Shown one piece after another: positions 47,076-55,085 of a DNA stretch of 64,000 bases (position 1 is the first letter of the stretch; every line of letters starts with the position of its first letter). The notes beneath the pieces were generated by a model that had not been told where the DNA came from, ran no database searches, and worked only from the letters and a program-made list of their open reading frames with translations. Location of the stretch: the NCBI RefSeq assembly GCF_028369105.1, contig NZ_JAQNDO010000001.1:9766501-9830500 (forward strand). The letters are read 5' to 3'. The position numbers and the translations under genes are program-made. This DNA is from Polyangium mundeleinium (GTDB lineage Bacteria > Myxococcota_A > Polyangia > Polyangiales > Polyangiaceae).

Positions 47076-47738
47076 ATGGCGAAATCGACAAAGACGAAGA
47101 GCTCGGAGAAACGCTCCGCGAAGAAGAATTCGAGCTCGCGCGCGAGCGGCGACGCCCCGAAGTCCGGGACGAAGGCCCGGGAAAAGGACGACGACGCCAA
47201 GGGCTCGAAGCGCAAGCTCGGACTGCGGGGAGCCGCGCCGTGGGCCGCTCGCCACGCGGCCAAACACGCCGCCGAGGCGCGGGCCCGGGCCGCCGAGCCT
47301 GCCCCGCCGGGCAGCGCGCGCGCCACGATCCGCGTGCCGGAGGGGGCCGACGCGATCAAGGCAAAGATCGCTGAGCTCCACAACCAGACCACGAAAATCC
47401 GCACCCTGCGCAAGCGCATGGAGAAAGGCTTCTTCGACATCGGCCTGGTCCTCGCCGAGATCCAGGAGCAACAGCTCTACCAGGCGAAGGGCTACGGCTC
47501 GTTCGAGGCCTTCCTCGAGCGCGAGATCGACTTCGGCAAGCAGACCTCACTGAAGCTCGTGAAGCTGTCGAAGGTCTTCCAGCGCGAAGCCGCCCTCGAC
47601 CACGGGATGGACCGCTGCATGATGGCCCTCGCTGCGCTCGACGGCGAAGCCGCGCCGAAGGCCGCGCCCTCGACGCCGGGCCCCATGGCACCGCTGCCGC
47701 TGCCCCTCAAGCCCCCGATGCGCGCCGCCGGCGGCTGA
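47076..47738 (+). CDS. Basic, low-complexity N-terminal protein of unknown function
   Basis: 220 residues. The first ~75 are Lys/Ser/Ala-rich (STKTKSSEKRSAKKNSSSRA) and resemble DNA- or RNA-binding tails. Residues about 90-190 form a helical domain (KIAELHNQTTKIRTLRKRMEKGFFDIG, FLEREIDFGKQTSLKLVKLSKVF) that I cannot place in a family. The tail is Pro-rich. A strong terminator follows 45 bases after the stop. Confidence 0.65.
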   Translation: MAKSTKTKSSEKRSAKKNSSSRASGDAPKSGTKAREKDDDAKGSKRKLGLRGAAPWAARHAAKHAAEARARAAEPAPPGSARATIRVPEGADAIKAKIAELHNQTTKIRTLRKRMEKGFFDIGLVLAEIQEQQLYQAKGYGSFEAFLEREIDFGKQTSLKLVKLSKVFQREAALDHGMDRCMMALAALDGEAAPKAAPSTPGPMAPLPLPLKPPMRAAGG

Positions 47739-47782
47739 ATCGAGGCGGGCCGGGGCTCCCCGGCCCTAGCTTCGAAACCACG

Positions 47783-47828
47783 ACGTCCCCCTCCCCGGAG
47801 CGCTCCGGGAAGGGGGACGTTTCGTTTT
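47783..47828 (+). terminator. Rho-independent terminator
   Basis: An 18-base stem with one mismatch runs 47783-47800 against 47803-47820 (starts ACGTCCCC, ends GGGGGACGT) around a two-base loop, followed by TTCGTTTTC. It ends the gene at 47076. From the other side it lies 27 bases past the stop of the SulP gene and, being symmetrical, may act in both directions. Confidence 0.8.
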
Positions 47829-47847
47829 CAGGTCCAACGACGCTGGC

Positions 47848-49488
47848 TCAAGGCGTCGAGCCTGCGCGCTCCAGCACCGCCTTCCGTCGCGCCGCGAGCG
47901 GGTGCTCCGACAGGCTGCGGTGCCGGTCGAGGCCGATCACCTCCAGCGTGCGCCCGCTCCGCTCGAACTCACCCCGGAGCTCGTGCAGCTTCTCCATCAC
48001 GGTGTGATCCACGAGGCGGGCATGGTCGAAGTCGACGACCACGTGCTTCGCCTCGTGTTTTGCGAGCCGCCCCTTGATCGAGAGGTAGTTGCTGAACACC
48101 GCGGCGTGCCGGATCCGCAGCACGACGCGCTCCCCGACCAAACGCTCCTCGATGTCGGGCCGGAACAGGCTCTTGATGGGCGCCCCGTTCACCACGTGCA
48201 CGACCATCTTGATCACGATGCCAGCCGCCACGCCGACGAGCAGGTCGGTCGCGAGCGTCACGACCGTCGTCGACACGAACACGAGGAGCTGCTCGCGGCC
48301 GACGCGGAACGTCTTGACGAACTCGTGGGGGGAGGCGAGGCGCGTGCCCGTGTAGATCAGCATCGCCGCGAGCGCCGCGAGCGGGATGCGGTGGATGAGG
48401 CCGGGCAAGAACGCCACGAAGAGCAGCAAGAACAGCCCGTGGAAGAAGTTCGATAACTTCGACCGCGCGCCGTAGCCGATGTTCGCCGAGCTGCGCACGA
48501 TCTCCGAGATCATGGGCAGGCCGCCGAGGAGGCCCGCGATCAGATTGCCGACGCCCGTCGCGAGCAGGTCCTTGTCGAGGTCCGAGCGGCGCTTCTCCGG
48601 ATCCAGCGCGTCGACGGCCTTGGCGCTGAGCAAGCTCTCGATGCTGCCGACGAGCGCGAACATCACGATGTACTTGAGCGACGTCCCCGAGAGCACCGCG
48701 CTGAAATCCGGCGTCGTCACCGCCGCGAGCACGTTTCCCGGGAGGTTCACCAGGAAGTTCGGCCCGATCTTGTAGTCGTGGTGGTTGATCGAGAACGTGT
48801 ACGTGTGCTCGTGCTCGAGGTCGAACACGTGCGCGAGCAGCACCGCGACCGCGAGCACGAAGAGCGGCGCCGGGATCTTCTTGAGGAACGAAAATCGCTT
48901 CGCGAGCACGGGAAACGCGAAGAGGATCGCGAGGCTCACGCCGCCGATGATCGCGATCTCCGGGTTCAGGCGGCCGACGCTGCGCGGGATCTCGAAGAGC
49001 AGGTGCAGCGGCTCCTTGGCCTCGGGCGTCACGCCGAGCGCCACGTGGATCTGCTTCGAGCAGATGATGATGCCGATCGCCGCGAGCATCCCGTGCACCA
49101 CGGACGACGGAAAGAAATCGCCGAGCGCCCCCGCGCGCGCGAGGGCAAACCCGATCTGGAGCACCGCGGCGACCACGATCGTCGCGAGCGCACGGCGATA
49201 CCCGACCGAGCCATTCCCGCTCCCGAGCTCCGTCACCGCGCCGAGCGCGATGACGATGAGCCCCGCGGCCGGCCCTTTGATGGTGAGCGCAGCGCTGCCT
49301 ATCCAGGTGGCGACCACGCCACCGATGACGGCCGTGATGATGCCTGCCACGGGCGGAAAACCGCTGGCCATGGCGATGCCCAGGCAAAGCGGTAAGGCGA
49401 TGAGAAAGACGAGAAATCCGGCGACGAGGTCGTTCCGGATGGAAGGCGCGCCCGTGGGCACCCCGGCGCTCTGGTCCGGCTTGTCCAT
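47848..49488 (-). CDS. SulP-family anion permease with STAS domain
   Basis: 546 residues. Some 11-12 hydrophobic segments. Typical SulP N-terminus (RNDLVAGFLVFLIALPLCLGIAMASGFPPVAGIITAVIGG is interrupted by no gap), KGPAAGLIVIALGAV, and SANIGYGARSKLSNFFHG. The C-terminal STAS domain starts near 440 (VLRIRHAAVFSNYLSIKGRL, VVVDFDHARLVDHTVME). SulP proteins carry sulfate, bicarbonate or other anions. ATG 49488 is supported by AAAGGG 4 bases upstream. It is divergent from the DabA cluster across 193 bp, so bicarbonate (BicA-type) is an attractive substrate; this is inference from context. Confidence 0.85.
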   Translation of the reverse strand: MDKPDQSAGVPTGAPSIRNDLVAGFLVFLIALPLCLGIAMASGFPPVAGIITAVIGGVVATWIGSAALTIKGPAAGLIVIALGAVTELGSGNGSVGYRRALATIVVAAVLQIGFALARAGALGDFFPSSVVHGMLAAIGIIICSKQIHVALGVTPEAKEPLHLLFEIPRSVGRLNPEIAIIGGVSLAILFAFPVLAKRFSFLKKIPAPLFVLAVAVLLAHVFDLEHEHTYTFSINHHDYKIGPNFLVNLPGNVLAAVTTPDFSAVLSGTSLKYIVMFALVGSIESLLSAKAVDALDPEKRRSDLDKDLLATGVGNLIAGLLGGLPMISEIVRSSANIGYGARSKLSNFFHGLFLLLFVAFLPGLIHRIPLAALAAMLIYTGTRLASPHEFVKTFRVGREQLLVFVSTTVVTLATDLLVGVAAGIVIKMVVHVVNGAPIKSLFRPDIEERLVGERVVLRIRHAAVFSNYLSIKGRLAKHEAKHVVVDFDHARLVDHTVMEKLHELRGEFERSGRTLEVIGLDRHRSLSEHPLAARRKAVLERAGSTP

Positions 49489-49500
49489 AAAACCCTTTGC

Positions 49501-49559
49501 GGATCGGTCACGGACGTCGTGATTCCGTTCCCCACGACGTCGGTCGTGCGATCCGATCC
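49501..49559. promoter_or_regulatory. Nested inverted repeats between SulP and DabA operons
   Basis: GGATCGG (49501-49507) pairs with CCGATCC (49553-49559). Inside it GACGTCGTG (49513-49521) pairs with CACGACGTC (49533-49541) across 11 bases. The half-site centres of the inner pair are about 20 bases (two helical turns) apart, as expected for a dimeric regulator. Which protein binds is unknown. Confidence 0.55.
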
Positions 49560-49584
49560 ACAAGACGGATCGAGGCCACGGGCA

Positions 49585-49598
49585 GGTTCCCGGGAACC
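49585..49598. promoter_or_regulatory. 14-bp perfect palindrome
   Basis: GGTTCCCGGGAACC, a gap-free palindrome in the middle of the SulP/DabA-cluster intergenic region. Candidate operator; no regulator is identified. Confidence 0.45.
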
Positions 49599-49645
49599 AA
49601 CTTGCCGCTCGTCCCGTCCCACGACGCAAGCAAGAAGCAGCACGC

Positions 49646-49666
49646 GCAGGGACGATTCGTCCCTGC
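49646..49666. promoter_or_regulatory. 21-bp inverted repeat just upstream of the DabA-cluster first gene
   Basis: Arms GCAGGGACGA and TCGTCCCTGC surround a single T; the pairing is perfect. It ends 15 bases before ATG 49682, where it could be an operator or form a hairpin in the leader next to the ribosome site. Confidence 0.55.
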
Positions 49667-49681
49667 GGTGAGCATTCATTT

Positions 49682-51142
49682 ATGCCGAGCCTTCTCCTGA
49701 CGATTTTCCCGCCCTTGCTCGGCGCGATCCTCGTCATTCTGCTTCCTCCTGGGAACGTCCGGTGGATCAAAGGCGTCGCCCTCTTCCACGCGGCGCTCGC
49801 ATTCATCGCGTCGTGGAGCCTCGTCCCGTCGTTCGACAGGACCACCTCCGCGCTCCAGTTCGTCGCGCCATTCCCGTGGTCGCCGGATGCCGATGGCGCC
49901 GCCGCGCTGGGCGTCGACGGCATCTCCTTTCCCATGGTGCTCCTGACGACGCTCGTGATGCTGATCGCGCTCATCGCGTCGCTCCACAACACGCACCGCG
50001 TGAAGGGGTATTTCGCCTGGTTTTTGCTCCTCGAATTTGCGGTCCTGGGCGTCTTCACCTCGCTCTCGTGGTCGCTCTTTTACGTCTTCTGGGAGCTCAC
50101 CCTCGTCCCCTTGTTTTTCCTGGTCAGCGTGTGGGGCGGGAAAAACCGGTCGGCCGCGAGCATGAGCTTCTTCCTGTACACGCTCGCCGGCTCCGTCCTC
50201 ATGCTGGTCGCCATCCTCGCGCTGCACCTCTCGGTGCCGAAGCACGGGTTCGGGATGGTCGAAATGCAGAATGCGAGCGCCGGCCTCGGCCGCGCGACGC
50301 AGGTCCTGCTCTTTCTCGGCCTCTTCGCGGGCCTCGCGGTGAAGATCCCCGTCTTCCCGCTGCACGGATGGCTCCCGCTTGCCTACGTCGAATCCGAGCC
50401 GCCCGTCAGCATGGTCTTTTCGGCCGTGCTCGCGAAGATGGGCGCGTACGGCCTGCTCCGCCTCACGGCGCTCTTGCCCGCCGGCGCGGAGTCGCTCGTG
50501 CCGCTCCTCTTCCTGCTCGGCCTCGTCAACATCGTCTACGGCGCGCTGCTCGCGTTCCGCCAGCCCGATCTCAAGACCATGGTGGCCTATGGCTCGATGA
50601 GCCACATGGGCTTCGTCTTGATCGGCGTCTCCTCGCTGAACGACGCTGGCCTCACGGGCGCCACGATGCAGATGTGCACGCACGGCGTCTCCAGCGCCGC
50701 GCTCTTCCTCCTCGTCGGCGCGCTCGAGCGCCGCACGAAGACCCGCGATGTGCGCCAGTACGGCGGCCTCGCGAGCGTCACGCCGCGGTTCTTCGTGGCG
50801 CTCTCCCTCGCGCTCCTCGGCTCGATGGGTTTGCCCGGGCTCGCCGGGTTCGTCAGCGAGCTGTCCACGCTCGTCGGCACGTTCCAGCGGTACGAATATT
50901 TTGCTGGAATCGCGACCGTCGGCGTCCTCATCACGGCCGGATATTCGATGCGCGCCATCGGCCGCCTCTTCTTCGGCCCCTTGAATCCCCGCTGGAAACA
51001 CCTCCGGGACCTCGAACCGCGGGAGCTCGTCGCTGCCGCGCCGCTCGGGTTGCTCATCGTCGCGCTCGGCGTCGCCCCGCGCGCCGCCCTCGACCTCGTC
51101 GCCGCCACGGTCTCGCACATGGCGACGCTCTTCCACGGATGA
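49682..51142 (+). CDS. NuoM/ND4-like proton-translocating antiporter-type subunit (first gene of DabA cluster)
   Basis: 486 residues, about 14 hydrophobic segments, Proton_antipo_M-type domain. The residues that line the proton path of NuoM are kept: Glu in FYVFWELTLVPLFFL, Lys in AVKIPVFPLHGWLP, Lys in LAKMGAYGLLR, His in MCTHGVSSAALF and Glu in GFVSELSTLVG. It should translocate ions across the membrane as part of a complex. The 7-base gap to the DabA gene shows they form one operon. The ribosome site before ATG 49682 is weak (GGTGAG). Confidence 0.88.
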   Translation: MPSLLLTIFPPLLGAILVILLPPGNVRWIKGVALFHAALAFIASWSLVPSFDRTTSALQFVAPFPWSPDADGAAALGVDGISFPMVLLTTLVMLIALIASLHNTHRVKGYFAWFLLLEFAVLGVFTSLSWSLFYVFWELTLVPLFFLVSVWGGKNRSAASMSFFLYTLAGSVLMLVAILALHLSVPKHGFGMVEMQNASAGLGRATQVLLFLGLFAGLAVKIPVFPLHGWLPLAYVESEPPVSMVFSAVLAKMGAYGLLRLTALLPAGAESLVPLLFLLGLVNIVYGALLAFRQPDLKTMVAYGSMSHMGFVLIGVSSLNDAGLTGATMQMCTHGVSSAALFLLVGALERRTKTRDVRQYGGLASVTPRFFVALSLALLGSMGLPGLAGFVSELSTLVGTFQRYEYFAGIATVGVLITAGYSMRAIGRLFFGPLNPRWKHLRDLEPRELVAAAPLGLLIVALGVAPRAALDLVAATVSHMATLFHG

Positions 51143-51149
51143 GTCACGT

Positions 51150-54100
51150 ATGCGCGCACTGCCTTCCGCCGTCACGCGCGGCATCTCGGTCGAATCGAGG
51201 AAACACCTCGAACACCAGATCCACCACATCTCCCACGTCCTGCCCGGACAGGGGCCGATCGCGACGTTCATCCACCACAACACGCTCCACGGCTTCCAGC
51301 ACCTGCATTTCGAGGAGGCCGTCGTGGAGGCGCGCCGCGTGCTCGGCGGACGCGGATACCTGCCGCTCGACGAGTATCGACGGCTCTACGCCCTCGGCCG
51401 GATCACCGACGCGGACCTCGAACGCGCGCGCCGCGAGCGAAATGGCGCGGCCGAGCCCGAGCCTCTCCTCCGCATAGGCGATCGAACGATCACCACGCGG
51501 GACGTCGAGCGCCTCGCCTTGCTGCACGGCCTCGACCCGCTCGAACCCGGCGAGGGTGCCGAGGCTCGATTCGGGCCGGATGTTTTCTCCGTTCTTCGGC
51601 CCGAACTCTCCGCGGAGGCCCGCGAACACCTGCTCGCCGCGGCGAAACGTGAATTCGAGGCCGCGCTCGCGCGTATCGGCCACGATTTCACGGTCGCCGA
51701 TCTCCTCGCCGATCTCCTCGCCACGCCCGTCCCTGCGGCCGTGCTCGAAGAGGCTTGCCTCGATGGATCGACGGACGAAAGCGCCGATCCCGACGCCGTC
51801 CCCCGCGCGCTCGAAACGCTCGGGATCCCCGAGGAGGCGCGGGCCGGCTACCTCGACCTCGTCCGCGACAAACTCGCCTCCGGACCCGCGAAAAACCGCC
51901 CCGAGCGCTGGCTCGAAGCCGAGGTGCGCAAGGTGCGCCGGGTGCTGCTCGCCCATTTCGGCGCCGAAGGCGCGCTCCCCGCGATCGCCGAACGAATGCG
52001 GCGTGATCCCGAGGGACTCGCCGTCCTCTCCTTGCTCCGCGCGAGCCTCGCGAGCTTTGGTTTGTCCGATCCCTTCTCGCCGATCCACGCCGAGAACCTC
52101 ACGCCCGAGGAGCCCGTGGGCGCGCGGATCGAGGCGCTCTTCGAACGCATCGAGCACCTCGAAGCCTGGGGCGGCCCGGCCATTCCGCTCGACGCCGAGC
52201 TCGCCGCGCGGGTCCGCGACACCGTGCGCGCGCACCTCGAAGAGCGGGACGGCGCGCTCGGTCCCCACGCCGGCGCGGCCACCAGCGAAATCGCGCGTCT
52301 CTGCCTCACCGTCGTCCACGACCTCGGCCCCGATCACCTGCGCCGGCGTGGGTTCGAGGCGCTCCGGGCGCTCGAATCCGCGTTTGGCGGGCCGCCGTCG
52401 AGCGAAAGCCTGATCGCCGAGCTCACCACGCGCGATCCTCGCCGGCAGATGATGGAGCACGCGGCGCGCCGATGGGAGGAGCACATCGGCAAGGTCGGCC
52501 CCGAGACGTGCCACCGCGATTTGCTCCTCGCGCTCACGGGCGAGGACATCCACGAAAAGATTCACCCGCAGATCATGCGCGTGACGATGGCCTTTCTCGA
52601 CGAGGGCCTCGCGGCCTGGCACGTCGCGGGCCGCTCGCTCGGCTTCTACGACGCGTTCCGCAAGATGGCCGAGCACGACCAATTCTTCGAACTCGAAGAT
52701 TTGCCGGGGGCCCGCGACGCGCTGCGGGAGCTGCCGCCGCTCGCCGTCGACGCGATCCTCCAGAGCCTCGAACGCCTCGGCGTGCCCGAGCCACACTGGG
52801 GGCCGTATCTCCGCCGCATCTGCGTGGGTTTGCCCGGGCTCGCGGGCATGGTGCACTGGCGCGAGACACACCCCGATTATCCGGCGCAGCGAGCGCACCC
52901 GATCGACCTCCTCCAGTTCCTCGCGGTGCGCCTCTTCTACGAGGTGCTCTTCGTGCGGCGCGCGTCCTTGCGCGCCTTCGGGCATGACGGCGACATCGAC
53001 GCCTTCCGCCATTATTTCTCGAACCACCTGCCGGAGCTGCTCGTCCGGCATGCGCTTTTTCTCGGCGAGCTGCCCGATTTCCTCGCCGAGCGCGCGCGCG
53101 CCTTGTTCGAGGCGCGATCCGCGGGCGCCGCGGCCAGCGACGAGGGTGCCCTCCTCCGCCTCGCCGACATGGTCTTTGATCTAAAGCAGAGCGCCGAGCA
53201 CGTGAACGGCGGGCATTCCGCGCGGCATCACGCGTTCCGCCTCTTCTTGCTCGCGCAGCACCTCGGCGTCTCCCCGGGCGAGCTCCGTGCGACCTCGCTC
53301 GAAGGCGCCACGCGTCTGCTCGCGGCGCTCGACGCGTGCAAGCCCGACACCCTCACGCCGCTCTGGCAGTATGCCTACGAGATCCATTACCGCGACGGCG
53401 TGCTCGAAGCGCTCACCCAAAACGTCCGCGAGCGCAAACCGTATGCGGGCCGGCGCGAGGCGCAGATCGTCTTCTGCATGGACGACCGCGAGGAGTCCAT
53501 CCGCCGGCACATCGAGGAGATGCGGCCCTCGTACGAGACCTTCGGCGTCGCGGGCTTCTTCGGCGTGGCGATCGCGTACGAGGCGCTCGGCGCGCGCGAG
53601 GCCGTGCCGCTCTGTCCGATCGTCGCGACGCCCGCAGCGCAGCTCTGCGAGGTCCCGCGCCCCGAGGCGATGCACGCGTGGGCCTCGCGCTCGCTCCGCA
53701 CGCGCGCCCTCGCGGCGCTCCGCGACGTCATCCGCGAGGTCACCCGCAATCCCGTCTCGTCCTATTTCGTCATCGACATCCTCGGGTTCTTCTCGCTCTT
53801 CCCCGTCCTCGGCCGGCTGCTCTTCCCGCGCGCGTTCGATCGCATGTCGCGGCGCGCGAAGGACGCCGTGCTCCCGGCCGTCGAGACCGAGGTGCCGCTC
53901 GATCGGGAGCGCGAAAAAGGTACGGAGCCCAAACAAGGCTCGCTCCGGAAAACCCATTTCACCCTCGCCGAGCAGGCGGATCGGGTGGCGGCGCTCCTCC
54001 GAAACATCGGCCTCGTCCGCGACTTCGCGCCGGTCGTCATGCTCTCCGGCCACGGCTCCGAGAGCCGCAACAACCCGCACCTCTCCGCGTACGACTGCGG

Positions 54101-55085
54101 TGCGTGCGGCGGCAAGCACGGCGGCCCGAATGCCCGCGTCTTCGCGCGCATGGCGAACGATCCCGAGGTCCGCGCCCTTGTGCGGGAGCGGGGCATCGAC
54201 ATCCCGGATGATACGTGGTTCCTGGGAACCGAGCACAACACCGCGACGGACGAGATCCTTTATTTCGACCTCGGCGACGTCCCCCACGACGTCCGCCCCG
54301 CCGTGGAAAAGCTCCGCGGCGTGCTCCAACGCGCCCGGGAACGCTCGGCGCACGAGCGGTGCCGCAAGTTCGAATCGGCCCCGAAAAACCCCACCCCGGC
54401 CCGCGCGCTCCGGCACGTGGTTGGCCGCGCCGCGGACCTCTCGCAGGCGCGCCCCGAGCTCGGCCACGCGACGATCGCGTTCGCGGTCATCGGACCTCGA
54501 TCGATCTCGCAGGGCGTCTTCCTCGATCGTCGATGTTTTTTGATCTCGTACGATCCTGCCATCGACCCCGAGGGCACCATCCTCGAAGGCACCCTGCTCG
54601 CCGCCGGCCCCGTCGGCGCGGGCATCAGCCTCGAATATTACTTCTCCACGGTCGACAACACGACGTACGGCTGCGGGACGAAGGTCCCCCACAACGTCGC
54701 GGGGCTCATCGGCGTGATGGAGGGCGCCTCGGGGGATCTGCGCACGGGTTTGCCCCGGCAGATGATCGAGATCCACGAGCCGATGCGACTCCAGATGCTC
54801 GTCGTCGCGAAGACCGAGATCCTCGGCAAGATCTACGAAAAGCAGCCGGCCATCCGCGAGCTCGTAGGCAACGCGTGGGTCCACCTCATCGCGATGGATC
54901 CGGAGACGGGCGCATGCATGTCGTTCCAGCCTGGAAAAGGCTTCATCCCATGGGAGCCGCAGGACCTCCCCGTGAAGACGGTGAAGGCCTCCGCGGCCTG
55001 GTATTCGGGCACGCTCGACTTCCTCCCCCCGGCGTTCATTCGCCCGGACAAACCCACCGCGCGTGGACAGGCGGCCCATGCTTGA
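51150..55085 (+). CDS. dabA: DabA-like inorganic-carbon transporter subunit (DUF2309/UPF0753), enlarged
   Basis: 1311 residues. DabA is the beta-carbonic-anhydrase-like half of the DAB pump; coupled to its membrane partner it is thought to hydrate CO2 vectorially to bicarbonate. The zinc ligands known in Halothiobacillus DabA (Cys351, Asp353, His524, Cys539) correspond to C776 and D778 (FCMDDREES), H968 (LSGHGSESR) and C983 (YDCGACGG). The Cys-Asp and His-Cys spacings (2 and 15) are identical. The N-terminus (HLEHQIHHISHVLPGQGPIATFIHHNTLHGF) is the family start, but the stretch before the first ligand is about 425 residues longer than in the Halothiobacillus protein. The last 8 bases overlap the next start. 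Its neighbours are antiporter-like subunits. Confidence 0.92.
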   Translation: MRALPSAVTRGISVESRKHLEHQIHHISHVLPGQGPIATFIHHNTLHGFQHLHFEEAVVEARRVLGGRGYLPLDEYRRLYALGRITDADLERARRERNGAAEPEPLLRIGDRTITTRDVERLALLHGLDPLEPGEGAEARFGPDVFSVLRPELSAEAREHLLAAAKREFEAALARIGHDFTVADLLADLLATPVPAAVLEEACLDGSTDESADPDAVPRALETLGIPEEARAGYLDLVRDKLASGPAKNRPERWLEAEVRKVRRVLLAHFGAEGALPAIAERMRRDPEGLAVLSLLRASLASFGLSDPFSPIHAENLTPEEPVGARIEALFERIEHLEAWGGPAIPLDAELAARVRDTVRAHLEERDGALGPHAGAATSEIARLCLTVVHDLGPDHLRRRGFEALRALESAFGGPPSSESLIAELTTRDPRRQMMEHAARRWEEHIGKVGPETCHRDLLLALTGEDIHEKIHPQIMRVTMAFLDEGLAAWHVAGRSLGFYDAFRKMAEHDQFFELEDLPGARDALRELPPLAVDAILQSLERLGVPEPHWGPYLRRICVGLPGLAGMVHWRETHPDYPAQRAHPIDLLQFLAVRLFYEVLFVRRASLRAFGHDGDIDAFRHYFSNHLPELLVRHALFLGELPDFLAERARALFEARSAGAAASDEGALLRLADMVFDLKQSAEHVNGGHSARHHAFRLFLLAQHLGVSPGELRATSLEGATRLLAALDACKPDTLTPLWQYAYEIHYRDGVLEALTQNVRERKPYAGRREAQIVFCMDDREESIRRHIEEMRPSYETFGVAGFFGVAIAYEALGAREAVPLCPIVATPAAQLCEVPRPEAMHAWASRSLRTRALAALRDVIREVTRNPVSSYFVIDILGFFSLFPVLGRLLFPRAFDRMSRRAKDAVLPAVETEVPLDREREKGTEPKQGSLRKTHFTLAEQADRVAALLRNIGLVRDFAPVVMLSGHGSESRNNPHLSAYDCGACGGKHGGPNARVFARMANDPEVRALVRERGIDIPDDTWFLGTEHNTATDEILYFDLGDVPHDVRPAVEKLRGVLQRARERSAHERCRKFESAPKNPTPARALRHVVGRAADLSQARPELGHATIAFAVIGPRSISQGVFLDRRCFLISYDPAIDPEGTILEGTLLAAGPVGAGISLEYYFSTVDNTTYGCGTKVPHNVAGLIGVMEGASGDLRTGLPRQMIEIHEPMRLQMLVVAKTEILGKIYEKQPAIRELVGNAWVHLIAMDPETGACMSFQPGKGFIPWEPQDLPVKTVKASAAWYSGTLDFLPPAFIRPDKPTARGQAAHA

